Origin: Rubrobacter tropicus
GTDB lineage: Bacteria > Actinomycetota > Rubrobacteria > Rubrobacterales > Rubrobacteraceae
Assembly (NCBI RefSeq): GCF_011492945.1
Contig: NZ_CP045119.1
Coordinates: 1,240,001 to 1,304,000 of the forward strand
DNA: 64,000 nucleotides
Reading direction: 5' to 3'
Shown here: positions 33,057-42,501 of the stretch, one piece after another
How positions within the stretch are numbered: position 1 is the stretch's first letter
How the letters are laid out: every line of letters starts with the position of its first letter
The notes under the pieces: model-generated
Told to the model about the DNA's origin: nothing
Seen by the model: the letters and a program-made list of their open reading frames with translations, nothing else
Databases searched by the model: none
Position numbers and translations under genes: made by a program

Positions 33057-35001
33057 AGCTGGAAGAGCGGGAGAGGGGGGCTTTGGGGAGGTGGATCAGG
33101 AAGGTGGACCCCCGGCCGACCTCGCTCTCGACGAAGATATCGCCGCCGTGCATCTCGACTATCTGCTTGCTTATGGCGAGGCCGAGGCCGCTTCCGCCCG
33201 TGGCGCGCGAGCGGTCCTTGTTCACCCTGTAGAAGCGTTCGAAGAGTTGGTCGATGTCCTCCTCCGGGATGCCGACGCCCGTGTCCTTGATACGGACGGT
33301 CAACCAGGGGTTGTCTTCCTCCACCGAGACGTCCACGCGGTCGCCCGGGTCCGAGTACTTTATGGCGTTGTCCAGGAGGTTTAAGAAGACCTGGTAGAGC
33401 TTCTGGACGTCGCAGACGCAACGGTGTTCGACCTCGTCGTCGAAGTAGATCTCTATCCCGAAGCGTTGGGCCTTCGTCTCGACGGAGCGCATGGCGGTTC
33501 GGATCACGTCCCCGAGGTTGGCCGGGCCGACTTCGAGTTGGTACTGCCAGGAGTCCATCTGGGCCAGCGTCAGGAGCTCTTCTACCATGGTCCTGATGCG
33601 GGAGAGCTCGCCCTCCGCGAGCTCCAGGGCCCTGAGCTCCAGCGGGTCCAGCCTCTCGCGGGCGCGCTCCAGCAACCCGACGGCGCTCTGGATGGTCGTC
33701 AGCGGCGTCCTCAGCTCGTGGGAGAAGTCCGAGACGAAGGCCGTCTTCGCCTTCTCCAGAGAGCGGTGCTCCGTTATGTCCCTCACCGCGAGGATGATGC
33801 CGGCGTCTTTGCCCGAACCGTTGCTCTCGCTCCGGTCCATCCTGGCCGCGTAGGCCCAGAACATCTTCTCTCCCTGCTCGACCTCCCTGACGGCGACCCC
33901 GTTTGCCTCCGCCTCCCTGACGCACCGGACGATGCCGTCGGGCGTGCCGAGGTCGTCGAGGGCGCGGCCCCGGTCCGAGTGCCTGACGCCGAGCATCCTG
34001 GCGGCGGCCGGGTTGACCATCGTTACGCGTCCTGAGCCGTCCGTGGCGACCACGGCCTCGGGGGAGGCTTCGAGGACCGCCTCCAGGCGGCTCTTTTGCT
34101 CCTGGATCTCCCCGACGTAGTGCTCTATCTCTTCTGCCATGTAGTTGAAGGCCCTCGCGAGCTCACCCAGCTCGTCGCGGCCCTTGACGGGCACGGCCGC
34201 CGCGTAGTCGCCCGAGGCCACCCGTATCGCCGCGTCTCGGGTCTCCGCCAGGGGCCGGGTCAACTGGCGGGCGAGGACGAGGCTCGCGGCGGCGGCGAGG
34301 AGCACGCTCGTCAGGATCGCGCCCACGATGCCGAAGCGCAGGTAGGAGAGGGTCTCCCCGATCTCGTCCTTCGGAACGTCGTAGACGAGCGCGCCCTTGG
34401 AGGTACCGTCCCTGTCCACGAGCGGCACGACGGCTACGTAGCCGGACCTACTCTCGCTCCACACCAGCAGGCCGTCCTGTTGGGAAGACCTGGCTATCTT
34501 CTGCAGGGAGTCGCCCTCCAACCGGAGCCCGTCGAGCGCCCGGCCCGGGTTCTCGGGGTCCCCGAGCCCGTCCCTGGCGGCCAGGGGCTCCCCGTTCGGG
34601 CCGACGTAGAGGACCTCGAGGCCCGTCGGGTCGCCGACCGTCGCGACCAGTTCCTCGGCGTAGTCCTCGGCGGGGGGGAGGGTCTGGTCTTCCGGGTCGC
34701 GTTGGCCTTCGAGAAACTCGAGCGCGCCGGCGTTCGCCGTCCGGGAACGCTGCTTGAGGAGCTCGTTCTCCGCGCCCATGAGCTGGCCCTGCGCGAAGGT
34801 GTAGAGCACGAGGCCGATGATAAGGCTCGTCACCGAGGAGATGCCGACCAGGGCCACGAAGATGCGGACCCGGAAGCTAGCCGGGGGCAGCAGGCCCCTT
34901 CTCTTGCCCTTCTTCGCTATGGCGCCGCTCCTATCCGGGCCGGGCGGCCCGGTAACCCACGCTCGGCACGGTCTGTATGATCTGCGGCCTCGACGGGTCA
35001 C
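33046..35001 (-). CDS. Sensor histidine kinase, MtrB-like
   Basis: Domains in order: transmembrane helix 1 ([20 protein letters not shown]), a sensor region of about 140 residues, transmembrane helix 2 ([20 protein letters not shown]), HAMP, a PAS domain ([20 protein letters not shown]), HisKA with the phospho-acceptor in [15 protein letters not shown], and the HATPase domain ([28 protein letters not shown]). It overlaps the response regulator upstream. The only normal start, ATG 35001, lies 71 bp inside that gene; an ATA at about 34920 has an ideal AGGAG 7 bp before it. The end overlaps the lipoprotein gene by 11 bp. Confidence 0.9.
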   Translation of the reverse strand: MTRRGRRSYRPCRAWVTGPPGPDRSGAIAKKGKRRGLLPPASFRVRIFVALVGISSVTSLIIGLVLYTFAQGQLMGAENELLKQRSRTANAGALEFLEGQRDPEDQTLPPAEDYAEELVATVGDPTGLEVLYVGPNGEPLAARDGLGDPENPGRALDGLRLEGDSLQKIARSSQQDGLLVWSESRSGYVAVVPLVDRDGTSKGALVYDVPKDEIGETLSYLRFGIVGAILTSVLLAAAASLVLARQLTRPLAETRDAAIRVASGDYAAAVPVKGRDELGELARAFNYMAEEIEHYVGEIQEQKSRLEAVLEASPEAVVATDGSGRVTMVNPAAARMLGVRHSDRGRALDDLGTPDGIVRCVREAEANGVAVREVEQGEKMFWAYAARMDRSESNGSGKDAGIILAVRDITEHRSLEKAKTAFVSDFSHELRTPLTTIQSAVGLLERARERLDPLELRALELAEGELSRIRTMVEELLTLAQMDSWQYQLEVGPANLGDVIRTAMRSVETKAQRFGIEIYFDDEVEHRCVCDVQKLYQVFLNLLDNAIKYSDPGDRVDVSVEEDNPWLTVRIKDTGVGIPEEDIDQLFERFYRVNKDRSRATGGSGLGLAISKQIVEMHGGDIFVESEVGRGSTFLIHLPKAPLSRSSSYAL

Positions 35002-35620
35002 CCTCGACCTTGGCCCTGAGCCTGCTTATGTGCACGTCTATGTAGCGGCTGGCGAGGTAGTGCGAGCCCGTCGAGACGGCCTCGGAGATCTGGGCCCGCG
35101 TGAAGGCCTGCCCCGGCCGCCGCATCAACAGCGCGAGTATCTTGAACTCCGTCGGCGTCAGCTCCAGCGGCCTCCCGTCCCGGCTTACCGTGTACGCGCC
35201 GGGGTCCAACTCCAGGTTCCCGAGCCGCAAGGTCCCCTCCCGGCCCCTGCCCCCGCGCCCGAACCGCCTGAGGATCGCCTTGATCCTCGCCAACAGCTCC
35301 TTCGTGTCGAAGGGCTTGGTTATGTAATCGTCGGCGCCAAGCTCCAGCCCGACCACCTTGTCCACCGACTGGCTCTTGGCCGTAAGCAGCACCACCGGGA
35401 CGTCGCTCGTCTCCCGCATCTTCTTCAATACCTCGAACCCGCTCATCCTCGGCAGCATGATGTCCAGGACGACGAGGTCCAGGTCTTCGCCCTCCAGCGC
35501 CCTCAGCGCCTCCGTGCCGTCCATCGCCGTAACGACCCGGTAACCCTCCGACGCCAGCACTATCGACGTTACCTCCAGGAGCGCCGCGTCGTCGTCGACC
35601 AGCAGTATAGTCTCGTCCAA
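34931..35620 (-). CDS. OmpR-family response regulator, MtrA-like
   Basis: The receiver domain has the acidic pocket [11 protein letters not shown], the phospho-acceptor in [13 protein letters not shown], and LLTAKS with the conserved Lys. The C-terminal winged helix ([27 protein letters not shown]) is of the OmpR/PhoB type. 229 residues is the normal length; the start is TTG at 35620. Sequence flavour and gene order (regulator, kinase, propeller lipoprotein) match MtrA of actinobacteria. It is divergent from dnaK across 165 bp. Confidence 0.92.
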   Translation of the reverse strand: MDETILLVDDDAALLEVTSIVLASEGYRVVTAMDGTEALRALEGEDLDLVVLDIMLPRMSGFEVLKKMRETSDVPVVLLTAKSQSVDKVVGLELGADDYITKPFDTKELLARIKAILRRFGRGGRGREGTLRLGNLELDPGAYTVSRDGRPLELTPTEFKILALLMRRPGQAFTRAQISEAVSTGSHYLASRYIDVHISRLRAKVEGDPSRPQIIQTVPSVGYRAARPG

Positions 35621-35713
35621 GCTTCCAGAAACCTCCAGATCATGCCCCTCGCCCGCCCGCGAGGGGCCACGCTATCCTACCCCATATGGCCTACTCATCC
35701 CATAAGCGCAAGA

Positions 35714-35743
35714 CTTGAAGCCAAGACACTCACATTTTATACT
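35714..35743 (+). promoter_or_regulatory. dnaK promoter overlapped by an HspR (HAIR-type) operator
   Basis: TTGAAG (35715-35720) and TATACT (35738-35743) are spaced by 17 bp. The -35 box lies in CTTGAAG-N7-ACTCACA (35714-35734), which fits the HAIR half-sites CTTGA and ACTCA at the known 7-bp spacing. A further ACTCAAA lies at 35751. The hspR gene at the end of the same operon supports autoregulation. A GGAGGT at 35774-35779 leads to GTG 35786. Confidence 0.7.
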
Positions 35744-35785
35744 CACGAGGACTCAAATAACTCGGCATTCGTTGGAGGTAATCGC

Positions 35786-37696
35786 GTGGGCAAGAGCATT
35801 GGCATAGACCTTGGGACTACGAACAGTTGCGTGGCGGTGTTGGAGGGTGGTGACCCGACGGTGATCACCAACGCCGAGGGGGAGCGGACGACGCCGTCCG
35901 TGGTCGCTTTCGACAAGAGGAGCGGGGACCGGCTGGTGGGTCAGCTTGCCAGGAGGCAGGCCGTAACGAACCCGGACCGGACCGTTTACTCGATCAAGCG
36001 CTTCATGGGCCGGCGGTTCAGCGACATCAAGACCGAGGCCGGCCGCGTCGGTTACGAGGTCGAGTCCGGAAACGGCGGGGACATCCAGGTCAAGGTGGGC
36101 GAGAAGAGCTACTCTGCGCCCGAGATCTCCGCGATGATCCTCCAGAAGCTCAAGAAGGACGCGGAAGACTACCTGGGCGAAGAGGTGACCGACGCGGTCA
36201 TCACGGTGCCGGCGTACTTCGAAGACGCCCAGCGCCAGGCGACCAAGGACGCGGGGCGCATCGCGGGCCTCAACGTCAAGCGGATCATCAACGAGCCGAC
36301 CGCCGCGGCCCTCGCCTACGGCATGGACAAGGAAGAGGACCAGACGATCCTCGTGTTCGACCTTGGCGGCGGTACCTTCGACGTCTCCATCCTCGAGCTC
36401 GGCGAGGGCGTCTTCGAGGTCAAGGCCACGAGCGGCAACAACCACCTCGGCGGCGACGACTTCGACGCCAAGGTCGTCGAGTGGATGGTCGCAGAGTTCA
36501 AGAAGGCGGAGGGCATCGACCTCTCCAAGGACAAGATGGCCGCCCAGCGCCTCGTCGAAGCCGCAGAGAAGGCAAAGAGGGAGCTCTCCTCGACGACGAG
36601 CACCTCGATCAACCTCCCCTTCATCACGGCCGACCAGAACGGCCCGAAGCACATGGACCTGACGCTCAGCCGCGCCCAGTTCAACAACCTGACCGCCGAC
36701 CTGGTCGAGGGAACGGCCGGTCCCGTCCGCCAGGCGATGAGCGACGCGGGGCTGCAGCAGGGTCAGGTCGACCAGGTGATTCTCGTCGGTGGATCTACCC
36801 GCATCCCGGCGGTTCAGGAGAAGGTCAAGGAGATCACGGGCAAGGAGCCCCACAGGGGCATCAACCCGGACGAGGTCGTCGCCATCGGCGCCGCCATCCA
36901 GGCCGGCGTGCTCGCTGGCGAGGTCAAGGACGTCCTGCTCCTCGACGTTACGCCCCTCTCCCTCGGTATCGAGACCAAGGGCGGCGTGTTCACGAAGCTT
37001 ATCGAGCGCAACACCACTATACCCACACGCAAGGCCGAGACTTTCACGACGGCCGACGACAACCAGGGTTCGGTCGAGATCAAGGTGTATCAGGGCGAGC
37101 GCGAGATAGCGGCCTACAACAAGCTAATAGGGAACTTCCAGCTCGTCGGTATCCCGCCGGCGCCGAGGGGTGTACCCCAGATCGAGGTGGCCTTCGACAT
37201 CGACGCGAACGGCATAGTCAACGTCGGGGCCAAGGACCTCGGGACGGGCAAGGAGCAGAGGATCACGATCACCGCCTCGAGCGGCCTCTCTGACTCGGAG
37301 ATCCAGCAGATGATGCAGGACGCCGAGTCGCACGCCGAGGAGGACCGTCGCCGCAAGGAGGAGGCGGACGTCCGGAACAACGCGGACAACCTCGTCTACT
37401 CGGTGGAGCGTTCGATGAAGGACGTCGACGGCAAGGTCGACCCGAACACGAAGCTGGAGATCGAGCAGGCCATCAAGGAGGCCAAGGAGGCGCTCGCCGG
37501 CGGGGACATCGAGGAGATCAAGTCCAAGCAGGAGGCCCTCGTCACCGCCTCCCACAAGCTCTCCGAGGCCCTCTACAGCCAGGCGCAGGAGCAGCAGTCC
37601 GCCACTAGCTCCGAGGCGACCGACACCGACGACCTGGTGGAGGACGCCGAGGTCGTCGAGGACGAGGACGAGCAGCAGGACGGGGAGCGCCGCTAA
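35786..37696 (+). CDS. dnaK: Chaperone protein DnaK (Hsp70)
   Basis: DnaK binds exposed hydrophobic peptide segments in an ATP-controlled cycle. The 636-residue protein has [18 protein letters not shown] (phosphate 1), [13 protein letters not shown], the [11 protein letters not shown] motif (adenosine), a substrate-binding domain ([16 protein letters not shown]) and an acidic tail rich in Glu/Asp. The GTG start at 35786 lies 7 bp after GGAGGT. The frame is open far upstream but nothing supports an earlier start. First gene of dnaK-grpE-dnaJ-hspR. Confidence 0.98.
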   Translation: MGKSIGIDLGTTNSCVAVLEGGDPTVITNAEGERTTPSVVAFDKRSGDRLVGQLARRQAVTNPDRTVYSIKRFMGRRFSDIKTEAGRVGYEVESGNGGDIQVKVGEKSYSAPEISAMILQKLKKDAEDYLGEEVTDAVITVPAYFEDAQRQATKDAGRIAGLNVKRIINEPTAAALAYGMDKEEDQTILVFDLGGGTFDVSILELGEGVFEVKATSGNNHLGGDDFDAKVVEWMVAEFKKAEGIDLSKDKMAAQRLVEAAEKAKRELSSTTSTSINLPFITADQNGPKHMDLTLSRAQFNNLTADLVEGTAGPVRQAMSDAGLQQGQVDQVILVGGSTRIPAVQEKVKEITGKEPHRGINPDEVVAIGAAIQAGVLAGEVKDVLLLDVTPLSLGIETKGGVFTKLIERNTTIPTRKAETFTTADDNQGSVEIKVYQGEREIAAYNKLIGNFQLVGIPPAPRGVPQIEVAFDIDANGIVNVGAKDLGTGKEQRITITASSGLSDSEIQQMMQDAESHAEEDRRRKEEADVRNNADNLVYSVERSMKDVDGKVDPNTKLEIEQAIKEAKEALAGGDIEEIKSKQEALVTASHKLSEALYSQAQEQQSATSSEATDTDDLVEDAEVVEDEDEQQDGERR

Positions 37697-37697
37697 G

Positions 37698-38333
37698 TTG
37701 GCCGCCGAAGAAGAGAAGCGCGACCCGAACCTCCCCGGGGACGCGGCGCCGAAAGGGGAGCCCATAGAGGAGGCGCAGGGCTCCCCGGGCGACCCGGACA
37801 TCGTCGACGAAACCGGGACGGTGGAAGAAGGGATGGACGCGCCCGAGGCCAACGTTCCGGAAGACGGCGGGCAGGAAGAAGTGCCCGTCGTGCCGCTCTC
37901 CGAGTTCGATGCCGTAAGTGCTGAGCGGGACCAGTACCTGGACGCCCTGAGGCGCCTGAAGGCCGAGTTCGACAACTCCCGCAAGCGGCAGGAGCGGGAG
38001 CGGGCCAGGATCCTCGAAGCCGCCTCCGAAAAGCTGGTGCAGGAGCTACTGCCGGTCCTGGATAACCTGGACCGCGCCCTCGAATCCGAAGGCGACATCC
38101 GCGCCGGCGTGCGGGCCACCCGCGATCAGCTCGCCGAGGTGCTCGCCAACGAAGGACTCCTGCCCGTCGCCTCCGACGGCCAGCCCTTCGACCCGAACGT
38201 GCACGAGGCCGTCATGGGCCAACCCTCCGAGGAACACGAAGAAGGCACAGTACTCCAGACCTTCCAGAGGGGGTACCTGCTGAACGGCAGGGCCATACGC
38301 CCCGCGAAGGTTGTGGTTGCGAAACAGGTTTAG
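37698..38333 (+). CDS. grpE: Nucleotide exchange factor GrpE
   Basis: GrpE releases ADP from DnaK. The 211-residue product has an acidic disordered N-terminus (residues 1-75), a long helix ([20 protein letters not shown]) and the beta-wing domain [24 protein letters not shown]... ending in [11 protein letters not shown] (quoted in short parts). TTG at 37698 follows the dnaK stop by one base. Length and position are as in other actinobacteria. Confidence 0.96.
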   Translation: MAAEEEKRDPNLPGDAAPKGEPIEEAQGSPGDPDIVDETGTVEEGMDAPEANVPEDGGQEEVPVVPLSEFDAVSAERDQYLDALRRLKAEFDNSRKRQERERARILEAASEKLVQELLPVLDNLDRALESEGDIRAGVRATRDQLAEVLANEGLLPVASDGQPFDPNVHEAVMGQPSEEHEEGTVLQTFQRGYLLNGRAIRPAKVVVAKQV

Positions 38334-38336
38334 GCT

Positions 38337-39470
38337 GTGGACACGAAGGATCTGTACAAAGTCCTGGAGGTATCTAAAGGAGCTTCGCAGGATGAGATCC
38401 GGCGCTCCTACCGCCGCCTCGCCCGCAAGTACCACCCCGACGCCAACCCCGGCGACGACAAGGCCGAAGAACGCTTCAAGGGCATCCAGCAGGCCTACGA
38501 GGTCCTCTCCAACCCGGAGAAACGCCGGGAATACGACGAGGGCCCGAAACAGTTCTTCGGGGCCGGAACCGCCGGGCGGGGCGCCGGCGGGTCCACAGGC
38601 GGTTCCACCGGCGCGGACTTTCAGAACTTCTCCGACCTCTCGGACCTTTTCGGCGGCTTCGGCAACCTCGGCGACGTCTTCGGCCAGGCGACCTCGGCCC
38701 GCCGCCAGACCTCGCCCAAGGGCGAAGACGCCACTGTAACCGTTAAGCTGAAGTTCAAGGATGCTCTCGAAGGGGTTACGACGCGGGTCGGGGTGCCGGT
38801 CGAGGAGGCTTGCGGGGATTGTGGGGGAGCGGGCTGCACCGGGAACCTCGCCGCGGACCTGCCCGCAGTGCGGGGGCGGGGGACGCAGAGCCGGGACCAG
38901 GGTTGTTCGCGCTCTCGACCTCTTGCACGCGTTGCGGGGGAACGGCAGCATCGTGGAGACGCCCTGCCCCAGGTGTCGGGGGTTGGAAAGACGCGGGGTG
39001 TCAAGCAGGTGAAGGTCAGGATACCGGCCGGGGCCAGGGACGGGATGAAGGTCAGGATACCGGGGAGGGCGGCGCCGGGAGGAACGGCGGGCCCGCTGGG
39101 GACCTGTTCGTGGTCACAAGGGTCGAGGAGCACCCGGTATTCAAGAGGAAGGGGGACGACTTCGTCGTCTCGGTTCCGGTCAGTTTCGTTGAGGCGGCGC
39201 TCGGGCGGAGATAGAGGCTCCCCGGCCCGGGGCGGGACGGTGAGGCTCAGGATCCCGCCTGGAACACAGAACGGCAAGCAGTTCAAGGTCAGGGGGGCGG
39301 GGGCTCCCAGGACCAGAAAGAGCGGGCCGGAGCGGGGGGATCTCATCGTGCGGGTGGGCGTCGTCGTGCCGAAGAAGCTCAAGCGGCGGGAGCGTGAGAT
39401 CCTGGAGGCGCTGGCCGAGGAGCGGGACGAGAACGTGCGGGCCGAGTTGTTCAGGAGGGTGGGATCTTGA
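38337..39470 (+). pseudogene. dnaJ: Co-chaperone DnaJ, with about seven indels in the zinc-finger/CTD region
   Basis: The J-domain is intact ([23 protein letters not shown] in [11 protein letters not shown]), followed by a G/F-rich segment (about 75-120). From about 38826 the coding potential jumps between frames: CGDCGG (frame a), then [12 protein letters not shown] (b), [13 protein letters not shown] (c), [12 protein letters not shown] (b), [18 protein letters not shown] (a), [18 protein letters not shown] (c), AEIEAPRPG (b), [18 protein letters not shown] (a). Each segment is perfectly DnaJ-like, and most of the jumps fall at or beside G runs, at roughly 38826, 38876, 38938, 38981, 39070, 39205 and 39225. 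Preserved protein sequence on both sides argues for sequencing or assembly error rather than decay. Confidence 0.85.
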
Positions 39471-39874
39471 GCCTCCGCAAACGTCCCCTGTACATGATCG
39501 GCATAGCCTCCGAGTTGATCGGGGTCCACCCCCAGACGTTGAGGATGTACGAGCAGAAGGGCCTGCTCAGGCCCCGCAAGAGCATCAAGAACACGCGCCT
39601 GTACTCCCAGGAGGACGTCGAGCTCGGGCGTCACATACAGCGTCTCACCCAGGAGATGGGCATGAACCTCGCCGGGGTCAGGACGGTGCTAGACCTCGAA
39701 GGCCAGGTCGCCGGGCTCGCGGCCGAAAACCGGCTGCTGCGGGAGGAGCTAGAGCGGCGGGAGTCGGAGCACGAGCGGGTCGTCGCCGAGATCCACCAGA
39801 GTTACAAGAGGGAGATAGTTCTCATGCCCCGCGGCGAGCTCGCGCGCGCCCGCCAGAACAGAGAGGGACGCTGA
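39467..39874 (+). CDS. hspR: MerR-family heat-shock repressor HspR
   Basis: HspR represses dnaK-type operons by binding HAIR sites, helped by DnaK. The 135-residue protein has the MerR-type N-terminus [21 protein letters not shown] and the wing [21 protein letters not shown], then a coiled-coil tail ([17 protein letters not shown]). The TTG start overlaps the dnaJ stop (TTGA). Its stop overlaps the next ATG by one base. Confidence 0.95.
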   Translation: MSLRKRPLYMIGIASELIGVHPQTLRMYEQKGLLRPRKSIKNTRLYSQEDVELGRHIQRLTQEMGMNLAGVRTVLDLEGQVAGLAAENRLLREELERRESEHERVVAEIHQSYKREIVLMPRGELARARQNREGR

Positions 39875-40370
39875 TGTCCGAGCCCATGCACTGCTACCGG
39901 CACCCAAGAGAGAGACGCGCGTCTCGTGCGCCACCTGTGGGCGACCCATCTGCACCGAGTGCATGCGACAGACGGAGGTCGGCATCAAATGCCCCGAGGA
40001 TGCGAAGCTCCCCCGGGGCGCCAGGGCAGGCGTCATGAAGCCGAACCAGATCCTCCGTAGCGTCCTCGCCGGTGTGGTTGTCGCCGCGGTCGGCCTCGTG
40101 TTCGTGGCGGTGGTCTACCGGCTGCCTTTCTCCTGGCTACTCTCCATCGCCGCCGGGTACGGAGCGGGCACCCTCATAAACCGCGCCGGAGGCCGCAACG
40201 GCGGCCCGGTTGCCATGATCATCTCGGTCGTCGCGGTGGCGGCACCCTTCCTCATCGTGAGGGTGGTACCGTCGATCCTCGCAGGGGTCCCCGCCGGAAA
40301 CCTGATATTCGCGATCATCCCGATGATACTGGCCGCCGTCACCGCAGCCGTGGTAAACCGCCAGGTCTGA
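39874..40370 (+). pseudogene. Zinc-finger membrane protein (rhomboid-type N-terminal finger), one frameshift
   Basis: The first frame reads [11 protein letters not shown] and is lost near 39902. The next frame continues with RVSCATCGRPICTECMRQ and VGIKCPEDAKLPRG, then about three transmembrane helices (residues about 55-160). One added C in the CCC at 39902-39904 restores a single reading frame with a B-box-like C-H-C-C-C-C zinc site. That site is found at the start of actinobacterial rhomboid-like proteins, but here the rhomboid catalytic domain is replaced by a short membrane part. Error or true mutation is undecided. Confidence 0.65.
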
Positions 40371-40406
40371 GAAAATCTCTCTATCCGCCGCCTGTCGGAG
40401 GAGGAC

Positions 40407-40880
40407 GTGGACACCGTCTCCCTGGCCGCGCGCGAACTGGGCGGTCACAAGCCCCGATCACAATACGAGCGATACCTGTCCGAGCAGGGTCAAGGCGTAC
40501 GCGGCGTCCTCGTTGCTTACCTGGATGGCGTATTCGCTGGTTACGTGACCCTGAACAGGCGTTCGGACTACACTCCTTTCCGCGATGGCGGGATACCGGA
40601 GATCCAGGACCTCAACGTCCTGCCCCGTTTGCGCAGGCGCGGTGTCGCAACTCGCCTGATGGAGAGGGTCGAGCGGGTGGCGTTTGGCGAGTCGAACGTC
40701 ATAGGTATAGGGGTCGGCCTGACCCCCGACTACGGCCCGGCTCAACGTCTGTACGTCCTGCACGGCTTCGTCCCCGACGGCGAGGGACTCATGCTCAATG
40801 GCCGTCCCGTCCTGCGCGGGGAGGAGGTCCTGCTAGACGACGCCGTTCTCTATATGACCAAAGTGTCGCGCCCCGTTTGA
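40407..40880 (+). CDS. GNAT-family N-acetyltransferase
   Basis: The 157-residue product has VLVAYLDGVFAGYVTLNRR, EIQDLNVLPRLRRRGVATRLMERVE (acetyl-CoA motif R-R-x-G-x-A) and YGPAQRLYVLHGFVPDGEGL. GTG 40407 follows GGAGGAGGA, but upstream codons in the same frame (IRRLSEEDV) look like the usual first beta-strand of GNATs and are cut off by the preceding gene's TGA. The true start may be a non-standard codon between 40371 and 40407, or the N-terminus is shortened. Confidence 0.75.
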   Translation: MDTVSLAARELGGHKPRSQYERYLSEQGQGVRGVLVAYLDGVFAGYVTLNRRSDYTPFRDGGIPEIQDLNVLPRLRRRGVATRLMERVERVAFGESNVIGIGVGLTPDYGPAQRLYVLHGFVPDGEGLMLNGRPVLRGEEVLLDDAVLYMTKVSRPV

Positions 40881-41234
40881 GGCAGCGAACCTCCAAGCAT
40901 CGAAGAACGTCCCGGGAAACCTTCTGGAACACTGTGTTGGGGCGAGATCCGGCACCACCGCAACCTTCTTAGCGACCCATGACCCAGGCTTCCCACCCGT
41001 CAGCTTATAAAGTCGTCCCAAACGAAGGCACTTGCCCCAAAACGACGCCCTCTACTCCTGGTCTATGGCTCTCTGGCGGCGTGGTTGAACCTTGCCGTCT
41101 CGCCCGTCTGCCTGTGGATAACCGCGCGAGCCGCCATTCTAAAGCACAAAAGCCCGGAGTCCACGCCCCAGTCCGGAAGGCCGAAGGACCTTGGAAGACT
41201 TGCACTTAACCTTAAGATAAAATTAGACCTCAGG

Positions 41235-41299
41235 TTGAAGTAGAGCATCAAAAAATACTTTCAGAAAGGCTGGCGTAGCCCAAAGGGGCGTGCTAGGGT
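41235..41299 (+). promoter_or_regulatory. Promoter region of the DivIVA-like gene
   Basis: Within the 426-bp gap 40881-41306 the sequence becomes AT-rich from about 41205. TTGAAG (41235) and TACTTT (41256) are 15 bp apart, and a second -10-like TAGGGT (41294-41299) ends 7 bp before the ATG, which would give a leaderless transcript. The first 320 bp of the gap show no supported gene. Confidence 0.4.
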
Positions 41300-41306
41300 T
41301 GCCTGC

Positions 41307-41846
41307 ATGAGAGAAGACATGCAGTACATCAGTGGGGTTTTGGACGAACTAGAGGCGATCGTTCAAGACGCATCCGGCGTACCGATGCGTAAGGGACGGG
41401 CCGTCGTGGACAGGTCGGATCTGCTCGTTATGCTCGACGAGCTGAGGGCTTCTTTGCCCCGCGAGTTGGCCGAGGCCGAGGCTCTCCGTCGGGAGTGCGG
41501 GGTCATGGTCGCCTCGGCCGAGGAGGAGGGCCGACGCATAGTAGAGGAGGCCCACCACCGGGCCAACGCCATGGTTCCCGAGACCGAGCTCTGCCGCAGG
41601 GCGGAGCGCCGGGCGGGTGAGATCACGGACGGCGCCGAGCGTTACGCGGAAGAGGTCTCCAGCGGCTCCGAGGTGTACAGGGACAGGGTCATGGGGCAGC
41701 TAGAAGACTGGTTCCAGGATTCGCTCGTCTCGGTGGAGGAGTCCAGGCAGGAGCTAAGCGGCGTCCCCGTTCATCGTCCCGCGCCCCCGCCGGAACCCGT
41801 CGAAGAGGACAACGACGGCCGCGGTTGGCGGGCGAGCTCGGCCTAG
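41307..41846 (+). CDS. DivIVA-like coiled-coil protein
   Basis: The 179-residue protein has the pattern of a conserved actinobacterial/firmicute family near DivIVA: an N-terminal YISGVLDELEAIVQDASGVP, then a segment VVDRSDLLVMLDELRASLPREL, followed by a coiled coil of Ala/Glu/Arg (AEEEGRRIVEEAHHRANAMV) and a Pro-rich acidic tail. Such proteins sit at the membrane or septum. No Shine-Dalgarno precedes the ATG. Function here unknown. Confidence 0.7.
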   Translation: MREDMQYISGVLDELEAIVQDASGVPMRKGRAVVDRSDLLVMLDELRASLPRELAEAEALRRECGVMVASAEEEGRRIVEEAHHRANAMVPETELCRRAERRAGEITDGAERYAEEVSSGSEVYRDRVMGQLEDWFQDSLVSVEESRQELSGVPVHRPAPPPEPVEEDNDGRGWRASSA

Positions 41847-42042
41847 CGGGAGTCCTTCGGCGGCTTCATACCGTTTCACGCGTGGGGGCCGAAACCCGCG
41901 CAACCCGGCACCTTCTCTCGTGTCGGCGGGGCAATACTCTCCCCAGTGGGTAGATGTTAAGCCCCGCCCACCTCTTTGCGCGTGAACAACGCCCAAGGCG
42001 GGCTCCCACGTCAGTCCTTACTCGGGGCGGTCTCCGTTCTGG

Positions 42043-42180
42043 ATGTCGTCCTCGGCGGCGGCACTGCTCGGCGTCCTCGTCTTTATAGCCCTCGTGACCG
42101 AGATCGTTGCGTTGGGACTACAGCGGTTTGCGGGATCATCGAGCCCGTTGGGGGTAGGTTTACGGGTTCTTAGGCTTTGA
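42043..42180 (+). CDS. Possible 45-residue single-helix membrane peptide
   Basis: In the 655-bp gap 41847-42501 an ATG frame encodes MSSSAAALLGVLVFIALVTE and continues IVALGLQRFAGSSSPLG, one clear transmembrane helix with a basic end. There is no convincing Shine-Dalgarno, and the end runs into the intergenic element B. It may equally be chance; I list it because the hydrophobic segment is uninterrupted. Confidence 0.3.
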   Translation: MSSSAAALLGVLVFIALVTEIVALGLQRFAGSSSPLGVGLRVLRL

Positions 42181-42500
42181 GGTTCCGAGGGGTGGAGGGT
42201 CGGGGCCTGCCCGCGGCCTCGTGGCGCACCCCTGAAAACCTGAGTGCCTCAAAACCTCAAGGCCTCACCAACGATGAGGGTCGGTCTCTCCGCAAACCTT
42301 TGTAGGGATGGTTTGGACTCCTACAGCGGCGTTACAGGAGGCCGTTCGCGCTCCCCGGCGTAGCCTGTAGCGTCCCGGTGTTGGCGTCGGCCGTAGCCGT
42401 GGTTGGGACAGACGCGATAACCGCCTTTTTCGCCTCTTTTTCGGAACCGGCACCGAAGGTGCGCGTCGTTCCATTCGGGGTCGAGCAGGTTTCTTTCGCG
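42181..42500. repeat. Conserved intergenic element, copy B
   Basis: It shares with 23941-24100 the blocks GGGGTGGAGGGTCGGGGC, CGTGGCGCACCCCTG, TCGGTCTCTCCGCAAACC and GAGCAGGTTTCTTTCGCG, in the same order, but carries about 145 extra bases between the last two. It also has short direct repeats CCTGAAAACCTGA and CCTCAAAACCTCAAGGCCTC. As with copy A, its right end abuts the stop codon of a minus-strand gene (42502). Confidence 0.6.
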
Positions 42501-42501
42501 C

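Noticed and set aside
35786-37696. Longer DnaK start at 34817
   Set aside because: The extra part is the reverse of the regulator and kinase genes and crosses the promoter; GTG 35786 has GGAGGT and begins with the conserved [12 protein letters not shown].
42181-42500. tmRNA or RNase P RNA in element B
   Set aside because: No tRNA-like ends, tag ending in LAA, or RNase P core sequences could be found on either strand.
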